Shown here in pieces: positions 40,691-47,905 of a stretch of DNA of 47,905 nucleotides; position 1 is the stretch's first letter; the number at the start of each line of letters is the position of its first letter. A model generated the notes under the pieces. That model searched no databases. It had not been told where the DNA came from and saw nothing but the letters and a program-made list of their open reading frames with translations. Both the position numbers and the translations under genes were made by a program. This DNA is from Oceanospirillaceae bacterium (lineage in GTDB: Bacteria > Pseudomonadota > Gammaproteobacteria > Pseudomonadales > Balneatricaceae): the NCBI GenBank assembly GCA_013373085.1, contig JABXIM010000003.1, positions 1-47,905 of the forward strand. Direction: 5' to 3'.

Positions 40691-41119
40691 TCAATATTCT
40701 TTTGCGCCGATGACAGTTCCGTCCATCAGCACCGCAGCCCAGTTACCGGGGCCCCACAACTCGTTTCCGTCAATTACCGGATTTAGATCGATTAGGTAAT
40801 ACCAGAGATTGGGAACCGAAGAACATTCATACCTTTTCAGAGATATTTCTCTAACATTAACTCCGTCATATCGCGAGTAATGTTCTTGCGCCCACTCTTT
40901 GATTATTTTATATGCTGCGGTGATACTAAAAGGAGGCGACCCTTTGTCAGGAACCCATTCTTCAGTATTTTTAATTTTATCCTCTTGTATAAAAAGTCCT
41001 ACTTTAGTTCCGTCATTCTTCCGGCTACTTAACACAGGATGTTTCGAGTCATCACATGCAAAAGCAGATTCAGAAATTAAAATGCTTAAACCTAATATAA
41101 ATACGATACTTAATTTCAT
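40691..41119 (-). CDS. Small exported protein of unknown function
   Basis: 142 residues. Clear Sec signal peptide (MKLSIVFILGLSILISESAF, cleavage near AFA-CDD) and a mature protein of about 120 residues with two cysteines (Cys22 and the one in KRYECSSVP) that could form a disulfide. The end LWYYLIDLNPVIDGNELWG and AAVLMDGTVIGAKEY looks like a single compact domain of a kind I associate with accessory genes, unnamed. AAGGAGAGG before the ATG is very strong. GTTAT on the coding strand lies 19 nt upstream, the end of a cassette-like site. Confidence 0.72.
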   Translation of the reverse strand: MKLSIVFILGLSILISESAFACDDSKHPVLSSRKNDGTKVGLFIQEDKIKNTEEWVPDKGSPPFSITAAYKIIKEWAQEHYSRYDGVNVREISLKRYECSSVPNLWYYLIDLNPVIDGNELWGPGNWAAVLMDGTVIGAKEY

Positions 41120-41137
41120 TAGCCTCTCCTTGGCTTA

Positions 41138-41219
41138 ATAACGTTTTTGTTTTCCAGCGCAGCGAAATGGGCATTCGGCAAAGGGTCGGAGGCCCGGACG
41201 AACTTCACCAGATGGTTAT
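41138..41219 (-). other. attC-like recombination site downstream of ynfA
   Basis: 82 bp on the coding (minus) strand, from ATAAC (41219-41215, overlapping the ynfA stop TAA) to GTTAT (41142-41138). These ends are the inverse R''/R' core of integron attC sites. The first part, TAACCATCTGGTGAAGTTCG then TCCGGGCC, resembles that of the site at 41575-41656 (TAAACCGTTCAAATACGTTC then CGGCC). No integrase gene is in the window. The internal pairing is weaker than in a typical attC. Confidence 0.4.
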
Positions 41220-41548
41220 GTGGTGCGCGGCGCAAACATGATGATAGCCATACCTACCAAAGCAACGACTGAGCCAACCAAGTCCCAAGCTGTCGGTCTA
41301 ACTCCATCGACAATCCACAGCCATAGGATGGCCATGAAAATATACACTCCACCATACGCCGCATAGACCCTACCGGCGGCAGTGGGGTGTAGCGACAGTA
41401 ACCACGCAAATACTGCCAGACTCAACGCACCCGGTATCAGAAGCCAGATAGATTTGCCCTCACGAAGCCAGAGGTATGGCAAATAACACCCCACAATCTC
41501 TGCCAATGCGGTGACTAAGAAAAGACCGACTGTTTTCAGCTCAAACAA
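41216..41548 (-). CDS. ynfA: YnfA/UPF0060-family small membrane protein
   Basis: 110 residues, four membrane helices: [60 protein letters not shown] and [18 protein letters not shown]. It is related in form to small multidrug resistance pumps; an efflux role is reported for some YnfA proteins and is otherwise inferred. The start is a TTG at 41548 with GAGAGG 8 nt upstream, giving [10 protein letters not shown]. It is bracketed by two equal-length attC-like sites. A 75-bp relic of a related gene lies at 37399-37473. Confidence 0.92.
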   Translation of the reverse strand: MFELKTVGLFLVTALAEIVGCYLPYLWLREGKSIWLLIPGALSLAVFAWLLSLHPTAAGRVYAAYGGVYIFMAILWLWIVDGVRPTAWDLVGSVVALVGMAIIMFAPRTT

Positions 41549-41574
41549 CGGAATTGACCTCTCGGTAGTGACAG

Positions 41575-41656
41575 ATAACGCCCTGCTAAACGACGAGCGT
41601 TAGCGAGCCCGGTGGAGGCCACGTCTTTTGTGGCCGGAACGTATTTGAACGGTTTA
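41575..41656 (-). other. attC-like recombination site between the Mpo1-like gene and ynfA
   Basis: 82 bp on the coding strand. It begins directly after the stop codon of the upstream gene with AAAC (41655-41652) and ends GCAGGGC-GTTAT (41579-41575), 27 nt before the ynfA start. The end GTTTAGCAGGGCGTTAT looks like the L'/R' part of attC sites of chromosomal integrons as I remember them. The centre has the perfect stem GGCCAC/GTGGCC (41617-41622 and 41630-41635). Orientation and position are those of a gene cassette. Confidence 0.45.
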
Positions 41657-42016
41657 CTATGGCTTTTTATTACTGGATTTAAACGCAGAATACCAGCCTC
41701 CGAATATCACATATTTTGGAAACGTAATAAATTGTTCCAAGAATATTCGCACTACCGCCTGCTTTGGGCTTGAAAAAGGTTCAGCGGCAAATTCTTCTTT
41801 TGAGTGGCCAAAACCTTGCGCTCCGAATGACAGTATGATGGTTAGTATTGAAGCGATCGCGTTAACCGAACTTAAATTAATTAGTGAAAATACCAGTGCT
41901 AGAACGCCAATAACAAAAAATGGAACTGCGATAATATGAATCATCAAATTCAAACGCGCGGAATGAACTTTACGATAACCTTTCGACTGGTATTCTAAGA
42001 GTTCAGGTATATTCAT
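41657..42016 (-). CDS. Mpo1/DUF962-like membrane protein
   Basis: 119 residues, three or so membrane helices (LNLMIHIIAVPFFVIGVLAL, NAIASILTIILSFGAQGF, and a shorter C-terminal one). The His-bearing pattern KVHSARLNLMIHIIAVPF, then GFGHSKEEFAAEPFSSP and IFLEQFITFPKYVIFGGW, fits the DUF962/Mpo1-like family; yeast Mpo1 is an Fe2+-dependent dioxygenase acting on 2-hydroxy fatty acids. Bacterial function is not established. Only a weak GGGA precedes the ATG. GTTAT on the coding strand lies 18 nt upstream, as with the two genes downstream. Confidence 0.72.
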   Translation of the reverse strand: MNIPELLEYQSKGYRKVHSARLNLMIHIIAVPFFVIGVLALVFSLINLSSVNAIASILTIILSFGAQGFGHSKEEFAAEPFSSPKQAVVRIFLEQFITFPKYVIFGGWYSAFKSSNKKP

Positions 42017-42460
42017 ACTCTGTCCCTATGGCCATAACAGACTGTTAATAAGGTCTACGACCTCATAATAATTATAAGAAGGTATACTTTTTTACAACCA
42101 ATGCAAAAATTTTGGCTGCGTAACATGCTGTATTGGTTGGATATTTTCCGCAACCGGTTCCTTAGAGTGGAATTAAAAGGTATTTTGCCCTTGGTTTCCA
42201 GGTCTGCAAAAGGTAAGAATCTCGCCCCGTAAGAGGGGTTTCTGAATTTGCCGACTATACGAGTCGCTTTGGCTACCGCACAGACCCGTCTATTTGGGCC
42301 GCTACGGGTCATGTTTTGAATGTCTTTAGTTGAGTCTAGCCGCTGAATCTCCGGTTAGCGACTGTTTGGGCCGGGCGGCGGCAAGACCAGGCATGATCGA
42401 AAAGGGGGCCTAAAGGCGATTGGGCGGCCATGTCCGGCAGGCGGTCTTCGGGCGGAGAGA
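42017..42460. other. Non-coding stretch between the accessory strip and katG
   Basis: About 440 bp before the katG terminator. AT-rich near 42040-42190, then increasingly GC-rich. It contains GAGGTCGTAGACCTT (a dyad, 42049-42063 on the minus strand) and AACCAAT/ATTGGTT (42093 and 42134). An 85-codon open frame at 42055-42312 has no ribosome site and an unprotein-like composition, so I do not call it. The Mpo1-like gene promoter is probably at its left edge. Confidence 0.5.
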
Positions 42461-42490
42461 AAAAGGCCGCATTTGAGAATGCGGCCTTTT
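42461..42490. terminator. Terminator downstream of katG
   Basis: AAAAGGCCGCATT at 42461-42473 pairs with AATGCGGCCTTTT at 42478-42490 around TGAG. For katG, read on the minus strand, the stem is followed by a T run. It lies 64 nt past the katG stop. Confidence 0.9.
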
Positions 42491-42553
42491 CTAGTGTACC
42501 CGGTCAGGTGGATACCGTAGACCGGTGCGACGATCTGCTCCTTGCGGCGTTGA

Positions 42554-44773
42554 TCACTTCAGATCATACCGGTCCGCCGTCATCACCTTGCTCCAGGCGT
42601 TCACGAAGTCCTGCACGAACTGCTCCTTGGTGTCGCTCGCGGCATAGTATTCGGCAATCGCGCGCAGTTCCGAGTTGGAACCGAAGATCAGGTCCACCGG
42701 CGTGGCGGTCCATTTGACATCGCCACTGTCGCGATCCAGCCCTTCGTAAATACCATCGGCCTTGTCGGACTTGCGCCACTCGGTCGACATATCCACCAGA
42801 TGCACGAAAAAGTCATTGCTCAGCTTTCCGGGCTGTTCGGTGAAGACGCCGTGTTTGCTGCCGTCTGCGTTGGCATCCAGTACGCGCATACCGCCGACCA
42901 GTACGGTCATTTCCGGTACGGTCAGGTCCAGCATTGCCGCGCGCTCGACCAGTGCTTCGGCGGGCGGCCTCGGGTAGCCGTCTTCCAGGTAGTTGCGGAA
43001 GCCATCCGCTTTCGGCTCGAGCCAGGCAAAGGAATCGACATCGGTCATTTCCTGAGTGGCGTCAGTACGGCCGGGATGGAAGGGTACCGTAATGCTGTGG
43101 CCCCCGTCTGCGGCGGCCTTTTCGATGGCGGCCGCACCGCCGAGTACGATCAGGTCGGCGAGCGAGACCTGTTTTTCAGCCGAGTTTTTGTTGAAATCGC
43201 TCTGAATGCCTCCAAGCACCTTCAGTACCCGTGCCAGATCCTCGGGCTGGTTCACGGCCCAGTCTTTCTGCGGTTCCAGACGTATGCGCGCTCCGTTGGC
43301 TCCGCCGCGCATGTCGGTAGCACGGAACGACGCGGCTGAGCCCCAGGCCGTTTTCACCAGGTCCGGGATGCTCAGGCCCGAGTCCAGCACGGCGGCTTTG
43401 AGCGTGGCGACATCCTGCTCGTTGATGGGCTGACCGGCGGGCTCCGGCACCGGGTCTTGCCAGATAAAGTGCTCGTCAGGCGCCCAGTCACCCCGGTAGC
43501 GCGAAGTGGGTCCCATATCGCGGTGAGTCAGTTTGAACCAGGCGCGGGCGAAGGCTTGTTCGAACTCACTCGGGTTTTCAAGCCAGCGCTGGGTAATTTC
43601 TCTGTACGCCGGGTCTTCTTTCAGCGCCAGGTCGGTGGTCAGCATGATCGGTGCATGGCGTTTGCTTTCGTCGTGTGCATCCGGCACCGTGTCGGCGCCA
43701 GCGCCATCCTTGGGTACCCACTGCTTGGCACCCGCGGGGCTGGTGGTCAGCTCCCACTCGAAGTTGTAGAGGTTCTGCAGGTAGTTGTGGGTCCACTGGG
43801 CCGGGCTGATGGTCCAGGCACCTTCCAGGCCACTGGTAACGGTGTCGGCGCCCTTGCCACTGCCGCAGCTGTTGCGCCAGCCCAGGCCCTGCTCCTCCAG
43901 CGCGGCCGCTTCCGGCTCCGGGCCCACGCACTCGGACACCTTGTGTGCACCATGGGTCTTGCCGAAGGTGTGACCCCCGGCAATCAGCGCGACTGTTTCC
44001 TCGTCGTTCATCGCCATACGGCCAAAGGCCTGGCGAATGGCCTCCGCGGCCGCTAGCGGGTCCGGATTACCCTGGGGGCCTTCAGGGTTGACGTAAATCA
44101 GACCCATTTGGGTCGCGCCGAAGGGGGCATCCAGTTGCCGGTCAGCGTTGTGGCGCTGGTCGGCGAGCCATTCGCCCTCGGGGCCCCAGTTGACGTGCTC
44201 GGGCTGCCACTCATCGTCGCGGCCAAAGGCGAATCCGACGATCGGAAAGCCCATATCTTCCATGCCCAGGGTACCGGCCAGCACCATCAGATCGGCCCAG
44301 GACAGAGCATTGCCGTATTTTTGCTTGATCGGCTGCAGCAGGCGCCGGGCCTTGTCCAGGCTGGCGTTGTCGGGCCAGCTGTTAAGCGGCGCAAAGCGCT
44401 GCATGCCGCCGTCAGCGCCGCCGCGGCCATCGACCGTGCGGTAGGTACCGGCGGCGTGCCAGGACAGGCGAATGAAGAAGGGGCCGTAGTGACCGAAGTC
44501 CGCCGGCCACCAGTCCTGAGAGGTCTTCATCAGCTCTCGCATATCCTGTTTCAGTGCTTCCTCATCGAGTTCGGCAACGGCCGCGGCGTAATCGAAGTCG
44601 GGGCCTCGCGGATCGGCAGACGCGGACGCGTCGCGCAGCGGCTCCAGGCTCAGTCTATTGGGCCACCAATAGTCGTTGTCCGGCATGGAGTCCGTCCCGG
44701 CCGCATGGGATGTCGCTGCGACGGCACAAAGCACGGCAAGCGTCACCAGCTTTTTCGGCATCTTGGGTTTCAT
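42554..44773 (-). CDS. katG: Catalase-peroxidase KatG, exported form
   Basis: Bifunctional heme enzyme that destroys H2O2. About 739 residues. Distal triad Arg102, Trp105, His106 in [13 protein letters not shown]; Tyr227 (YVNPEGP) and Met253 (GRMAMND) complete the Met-Tyr-Trp crosslink needed for catalase activity; proximal His268 is in [12 protein letters not shown]; a second, degenerate peroxidase domain follows. Unlike most KatG, it begins with a signal peptide ([20 protein letters not shown] then TSHA), as in KatP-type periplasmic enzymes. I chose the ATG at 44773, preceded by AAAGGGA; the frame extends 14 codons upstream without support. Confidence 0.95.
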   Translation of the reverse strand: MKPKMPKKLVTLAVLCAVAATSHAAGTDSMPDNDYWWPNRLSLEPLRDASASADPRGPDFDYAAAVAELDEEALKQDMRELMKTSQDWWPADFGHYGPFFIRLSWHAAGTYRTVDGRGGADGGMQRFAPLNSWPDNASLDKARRLLQPIKQKYGNALSWADLMVLAGTLGMEDMGFPIVGFAFGRDDEWQPEHVNWGPEGEWLADQRHNADRQLDAPFGATQMGLIYVNPEGPQGNPDPLAAAEAIRQAFGRMAMNDEETVALIAGGHTFGKTHGAHKVSECVGPEPEAAALEEQGLGWRNSCGSGKGADTVTSGLEGAWTISPAQWTHNYLQNLYNFEWELTTSPAGAKQWVPKDGAGADTVPDAHDESKRHAPIMLTTDLALKEDPAYREITQRWLENPSEFEQAFARAWFKLTHRDMGPTSRYRGDWAPDEHFIWQDPVPEPAGQPINEQDVATLKAAVLDSGLSIPDLVKTAWGSAASFRATDMRGGANGARIRLEPQKDWAVNQPEDLARVLKVLGGIQSDFNKNSAEKQVSLADLIVLGGAAAIEKAAADGGHSITVPFHPGRTDATQEMTDVDSFAWLEPKADGFRNYLEDGYPRPPAEALVERAAMLDLTVPEMTVLVGGMRVLDANADGSKHGVFTEQPGKLSNDFFVHLVDMSTEWRKSDKADGIYEGLDRDSGDVKWTATPVDLIFGSNSELRAIAEYYAASDTKEQFVQDFVNAWSKVMTADRYDLK

Positions 44774-44889
44774 TTTTCGATTCCCTTTCCGGTTGTTATG
44801 CGCACGTGACAACAAGTACCGAATGCTTTTCGTATCGGGGTACTGCGGTAAGCCGATTTTTTGTCCTTGTTATCGTTAGTTAACGTATA

Positions 44890-44912
44890 GGCTGCACTCT
44901 TCAGGTGCAGCC
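44890..44912. other. Hairpin in the katG upstream region
   Basis: GGCTGCAC at 44890-44897 pairs perfectly with GTGCAGCC at 44905-44912 around TCTTCAG. It lies between the end of the unknown gene at 45003 and katG. No T run follows on the minus strand, so a terminator is doubtful; it could fold in the katG leader. Confidence 0.6.
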
Positions 44913-44935
44913 AATATAAATTTCCGAAAAGGGTG

Positions 44936-44950
44936 ATAGCGATAATCTAT
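44936..44950. promoter_or_regulatory. OxyR-like half-site upstream of katG
   Basis: ATAG-N7-CTAT (ATAGCGATAATCTAT), the exact spacing of one half of the OxyR recognition pattern ATAG-N7-CTAT-N7-ATAG-N7-CTAT. The second half is not recognisable on either side. It lies about 165 nt before the katG start, a plausible place for peroxide control. Confidence 0.45.
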
Positions 44951-45002
44951 TGGGTAGTTTACCGGAGGAGGGCTTGCGAGGGGCGGGCGCTTCCCGACAG
45001 CC

Positions 45003-45599
45003 TCAATGTCGATTGCCCGAGCGATCCAGCGTAATGCCGTGGCGCATCAGAATCTCGGCTTCGGCCGGGTTTCCGCTGTCGAGCCAGCGCCGGTACAGCG
45101 CCATGATTTCGCTGGCGCTGTAGTGCCGGTAGCGGCGGCAGGTGCGGGCCACCAGTTCCAGCATCCGGCCGAAGCTGCCGGACAGTTCGGCGAACACGTG
45201 GCGATGGTGCGCGGAGTTGTCGGCCAGAAAGTCGTAGGCGCCGCTGCCCATGCCGATAAAGTAGTCGCGCTGGATACCGCGTCTGGCGTAGTGCTCCGGG
45301 AAAAGAGCGCCGAGAAACAGCGCCATGTCGCCAAGATGGCGCAGGATCAGGCAGCGCTCCCGGCTGTCGTGCGCTTCCAGGGCGTCGCCGTATAGCAGTG
45401 CCAGCGGGCGGATGCAGCGCCGGCCGTCCTCGTAACTGAATAAAGCGTCATCGCGGCTGAAGCGTTCCAGCAGATTGCCGAGGTACCAGCAGGTGTCTTC
45501 CTGTGGCGGGTTATCCTCGAGTGTCCAGATCTGGTCACGGAAATAATCGGCAAGTCCGGACTGGGCCAGGGGCCGGGAGCAGTCGGTCGGCATGGGCAA
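45003..45599 (-). CDS. Conserved-looking protein of unknown function (198 aa)
   Basis: Soluble and helix-rich, with no signal peptide or membrane segment. Segments such as CWYLGNLLERFSRDDALFSY, RCLILRHLGDMALFLGALFP and RGIQRDYFIGMGSGAYDFLA show the regular hydrophobic spacing of a real folded protein; it ends ILMRHGITLDRSGNRH. AAGGAG 7 nt before the ATG at 45599 supports the start. I do not recognise a named family, though similar sequences may occur in marine gammaproteobacteria. It ends about 230 nt before katG on the same strand. Confidence 0.75.
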   Translation of the reverse strand: MPMPTDCSRPLAQSGLADYFRDQIWTLEDNPPQEDTCWYLGNLLERFSRDDALFSYEDGRRCIRPLALLYGDALEAHDSRERCLILRHLGDMALFLGALFPEHYARRGIQRDYFIGMGSGAYDFLADNSAHHRHVFAELSGSFGRMLELVARTCRRYRHYSASEIMALYRRWLDSGNPAEAEILMRHGITLDRSGNRH

Positions 45600-46103
45600 C
45601 TCCTTGTCTCAGGCACACCCTCTCACTCTAGCAGCTTGTCGAAAATCCACATATGTCGCCGGTACGGCGCGAACGTCCTGTATCTGCCGGGACCCCAGGC
45701 GCCGCCCGCCGATGACGGCTTGCGGGCCGTCACGAGAGCGTCATCGGCACAGTGGTATCGTCACAGGCTTGAAGTGGGCGGTCTAGCCTAAGCCTCGCGA
45801 TCCCTATTTGCGTGTTTGGTGGAAAAGCCTTGGGGGCAGGGGGGCTTCGAATGTTATGCTGGCACTCCTGTCGGGATATCCACCGCCATGGGCTATCGGG
45901 GCGCGAGGACAGGCCCGTTACTTCACTGTTACCCGTGACCGCAGAGCGGAAGCTGGCAGGTGACGCTTTCAGCGTCCTGTCAGGAAAGCTCCTGGATCTG
46001 CAGGGGCCGCATCGGCCTTAGATCAGTGGGGATTTGCCCCGGCATCACGCTCATTGCACGTTCAATATCACCACCGAATACAGCGCGGAGCTGAAAACGA
46101 TCC
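45600..46103. other. 500-bp divergent intergenic region, no gene seen
   Basis: No credible ORF. It has the inverted repeat GCCGATGACG/CGTCATCGGC at 45708-45748 (10-bp arms, about 20 nt apart), which may be an operator or the core of a structured RNA. CAGGTGACGCTTTCAGCGTC near 45957-45976 holds the short stem GACGC/GCGTC. GTTATGCT near 45851 is a possible -10 element. Nothing can be assigned with confidence. Confidence 0.45.
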
Positions 46104-46934
46104 ATGCAGCAATTGACGCAAGCCGGCCAGAATCTGGTCAACGATCTCGCCTATCGCTATAACCTCAGCCAGGATGCCGTTGTGCACATGCTGGTGGCGG
46201 TCAACAACGGCAATGGCACCATGGCGCAATTCAACTGCCCGGAGCTGGGTGGCTCTGGACAGTGGATGCAGGGTGGCATGACCATGGTCGGCGACATGTT
46301 CAACCACGGCCTGAAAATGACCGTGGACAACCTCTGCAGCGAACTCTCGGCGGCCCTCGCCAATACGCAGATTTTCCCTCCGGTACCGCACGGTACCCGT
46401 TCGAGTCAGAACTGGTGGCCGGCGGAACTGGGCAGCCCGTTCAGCAGCGGCGCGCAGAATAATGTCCGTTATGCGATCTTCCCCAACCGTCTGGCGGTGG
46501 AGTCGAACGGCCAGGTGTCGGTTTACGATACCCTCAATCACAATATCGGCGGTGTCAGCCAGCAGCAGGGCGGAGGCGACTCGCTGACCTTCAGCAGCCA
46601 GTTCGGCACCGTGGCGGTCAGCAGCCTGCCGCTGATTTCGGGGCCGGGCCAGGCCTGGGCGCCGCAGACCAACTTCGCTGCGCCGCCACAGCAACCGCAG
46701 CAGCCACAACCACAACCACAACCACAACCACAACCACAACCACAACCTGAACCGCGATCTGAGCAGCCGCCGCAGCAAACTGACACCCAGGCCGCCGTGC
46801 CGGGCCTGACCAGCGGTGCCTCGACCGACGATATCATCGGCCTGATCGAGAAGCTTGCCCGCTTGCGCGATGCCGGGGCCCTCACTGACGAGGAGTTCAA
46901 CGCCAAGAAGATCGAGCTGCTGCAGCGGATCTGA
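46104..46934 (+). CDS. SHOCT-domain protein with a Pro-Gln repeat
   Basis: 276 residues. The N-terminal two thirds (MQQLTQAGQNLVNDLAYRYN, then a compact beta-rich region around YAIFPNRLAVESNGQVSVYD) is of no known function. A low-complexity linker of about eight Pro-Gln pairs follows at roughly residues 200-215. A C-terminal SHOCT oligomerisation motif closes the chain (TDDIIGLIEKLARLRDAGAL then TDEEFNAKKIELLQ). No signal peptide, so cytosolic. The linker is encoded by a perfect hexanucleotide tandem array. The ribosome site is weak (GGAG 12 nt upstream). Confidence 0.85.
   Translation: MQQLTQAGQNLVNDLAYRYNLSQDAVVHMLVAVNNGNGTMAQFNCPELGGSGQWMQGGMTMVGDMFNHGLKMTVDNLCSELSAALANTQIFPPVPHGTRSSQNWWPAELGSPFSSGAQNNVRYAIFPNRLAVESNGQVSVYDTLNHNIGGVSQQQGGGDSLTFSSQFGTVAVSSLPLISGPGQAWAPQTNFAAPPQQPQQPQPQPQPQPQPQPQPEPRSEQPPQQTDTQAAVPGLTSGASTDDIIGLIEKLARLRDAGALTDEEFNAKKIELLQRI
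46704..46745 (+). repeat. Seven tandem copies of CCACAA
   Basis: A perfect hexanucleotide array of 42 bp inside the SHOCT-protein gene, encoding alternating Pro and Gln. Because the unit is six bases, slippage would lengthen or shorten the linker by two residues per unit without breaking the frame. Confidence 0.97.
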
Positions 46935-46942
46935 GCTGGCGC

Positions 46943-46963
46943 GCCGCCCCGTTTCGGGGCGGC
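46943..46963 (+). terminator. Hairpin after the SHOCT-protein gene
   Basis: GCCGCCCC at 46943-46950 pairs with GGGGCGGC at 46956-46963 around GTTTC, 9 nt past the stop codon. The stem is very strong, but no T run follows, so it may be a weak or Rho-assisted terminator. Confidence 0.6.
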
Positions 46964-47122
46964 TGGCCATCGCCTCAGCTTAGGTGTCCATGGCGCCTGC
47001 CAGACCCCGTGCGCCATCGATCTGATGCCGGAAATTCACCGCGTTTCCGTGTCTCCCAGGGCCTGATTCCACCAGCCGTTAAGTTGCGGCACAAGGCCGT
47101 AAAAATATTTTTGTCAGCGCCT

Positions 47123-47151
47123 CTTGAAAAGCACTCCAGGCGCTCCTATAT
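47123..47151 (+). promoter_or_regulatory. Heat-shock (sigma-32 type) promoter of groES
   Basis: CTTGAAA at 47123-47129 is the exact sigma-32 -35 element. After a 13-bp spacer, CTCCTATAT at 47143-47151 resembles the CCCCATNT -10 element. It lies about 80 nt before the groES start. No CIRCE inverted repeat was seen, so control is probably by RpoH alone. Confidence 0.7.
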
Positions 47152-47231
47152 CGAGCTACAGAACGCCGTTAACTGCGTTCTTTGTCGTTTGTTTGTGTCA
47201 TGTTATCAATTACTTACGGAGAATTTTTGGT

Positions 47232-47905
<674 letters not shown>

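Noticed and set aside
42055-42312. 85-codon minus-strand frame
   Set aside because: No ribosome site, basic and irregular composition, no recognisable domain, and placed in a transition zone of base composition.
44890-44912. Hairpin upstream of katG considered as terminator of the 45003 gene
   Set aside because: Strong stem but no T run after it on the minus strand; kept only as an unassigned structure.
47124-47231. 36-codon N-terminal extension of groES
   Set aside because: It overlaps the heat-shock promoter, and GroES homologues start at MSIRPLHDR.

Overview
The window is a GC-rich, gene-dense chromosomal segment of a gammaproteobacterium. From memory, the gene order follows blocks seen in Pseudomonas: tRNA-Asp, ppiD, yejFEBA, mltD, gloB, a yafS-like methyltransferase, rnhA, dnaQ, nhaB, nudC, sohB; then a psrA-like regulator with nagZ; then mfd, a long gap, nqrA-F, apbE, nqrM and sthA. 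A complete Na+-NQR with both maturation genes, together with NhaB, points to a sodium-handling marine or halotolerant relative (Oceanospirillales or Pseudomonadales). I cannot name the genus.

Layout. 1-2409: 3' end of tRNA-Asp, a long spacer, ppiD between two strong hairpin terminators. 2537-10708 (minus strand): YejABEF peptide importer, a small membrane protein, lytic transglycosylase MltD and glyoxalase II. 10904-12827 (plus): methyltransferase, RNase HI and the DNA polymerase III proofreading subunit. 13059-20690: NhaB, NudC, an SCP2-domain protein, SohB, a TetR regulator overlapping a leaderless L,D-transpeptidase, NagZ and an MscS channel. 20980-25073 (minus): CsiV-like protein and Mfd. 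25412-36355 (plus): long-form GAPDH, the nqrABCDEF-apbE-nqrM operon and soluble transhydrogenase, all concerned with NAD(P)H balance and sodium energetics. 36542-38759: a methyltransferase, a decayed ynfA fragment, and a cupredoxin/FTR1 iron-uptake pair behind a Fur-like box.

38831-42460 is the accessory part. It is visibly AT-richer, holds five small minus-strand genes (YCII-like, two of unknown function, YnfA, an Mpo1/DUF962-like protein), long hairpins, and two 82-bp sites that bracket ynfA and resemble integron attC recombination sites. After it come an exported catalase-peroxidase KatG with an OxyR-like half-site upstream, a protein of unknown function, a SHOCT protein with a hexanucleotide repeat, and groES-groEL (groEL runs off the end) behind a heat-shock-type promoter.

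Several intergenic repeat families recur: two ~205-213 bp elements with 16-bp terminal inverted repeats (12843-13047 and 34630-34842), REP/REPIN-like units (2436, 20744, 37476 and a decayed one near 26900), and a large imperfect hairpin at 38996-39062. I found no convincing wholly new multi-gene system. The most interesting region is the cassette-like ynfA segment and its decayed relative 4 kb away.
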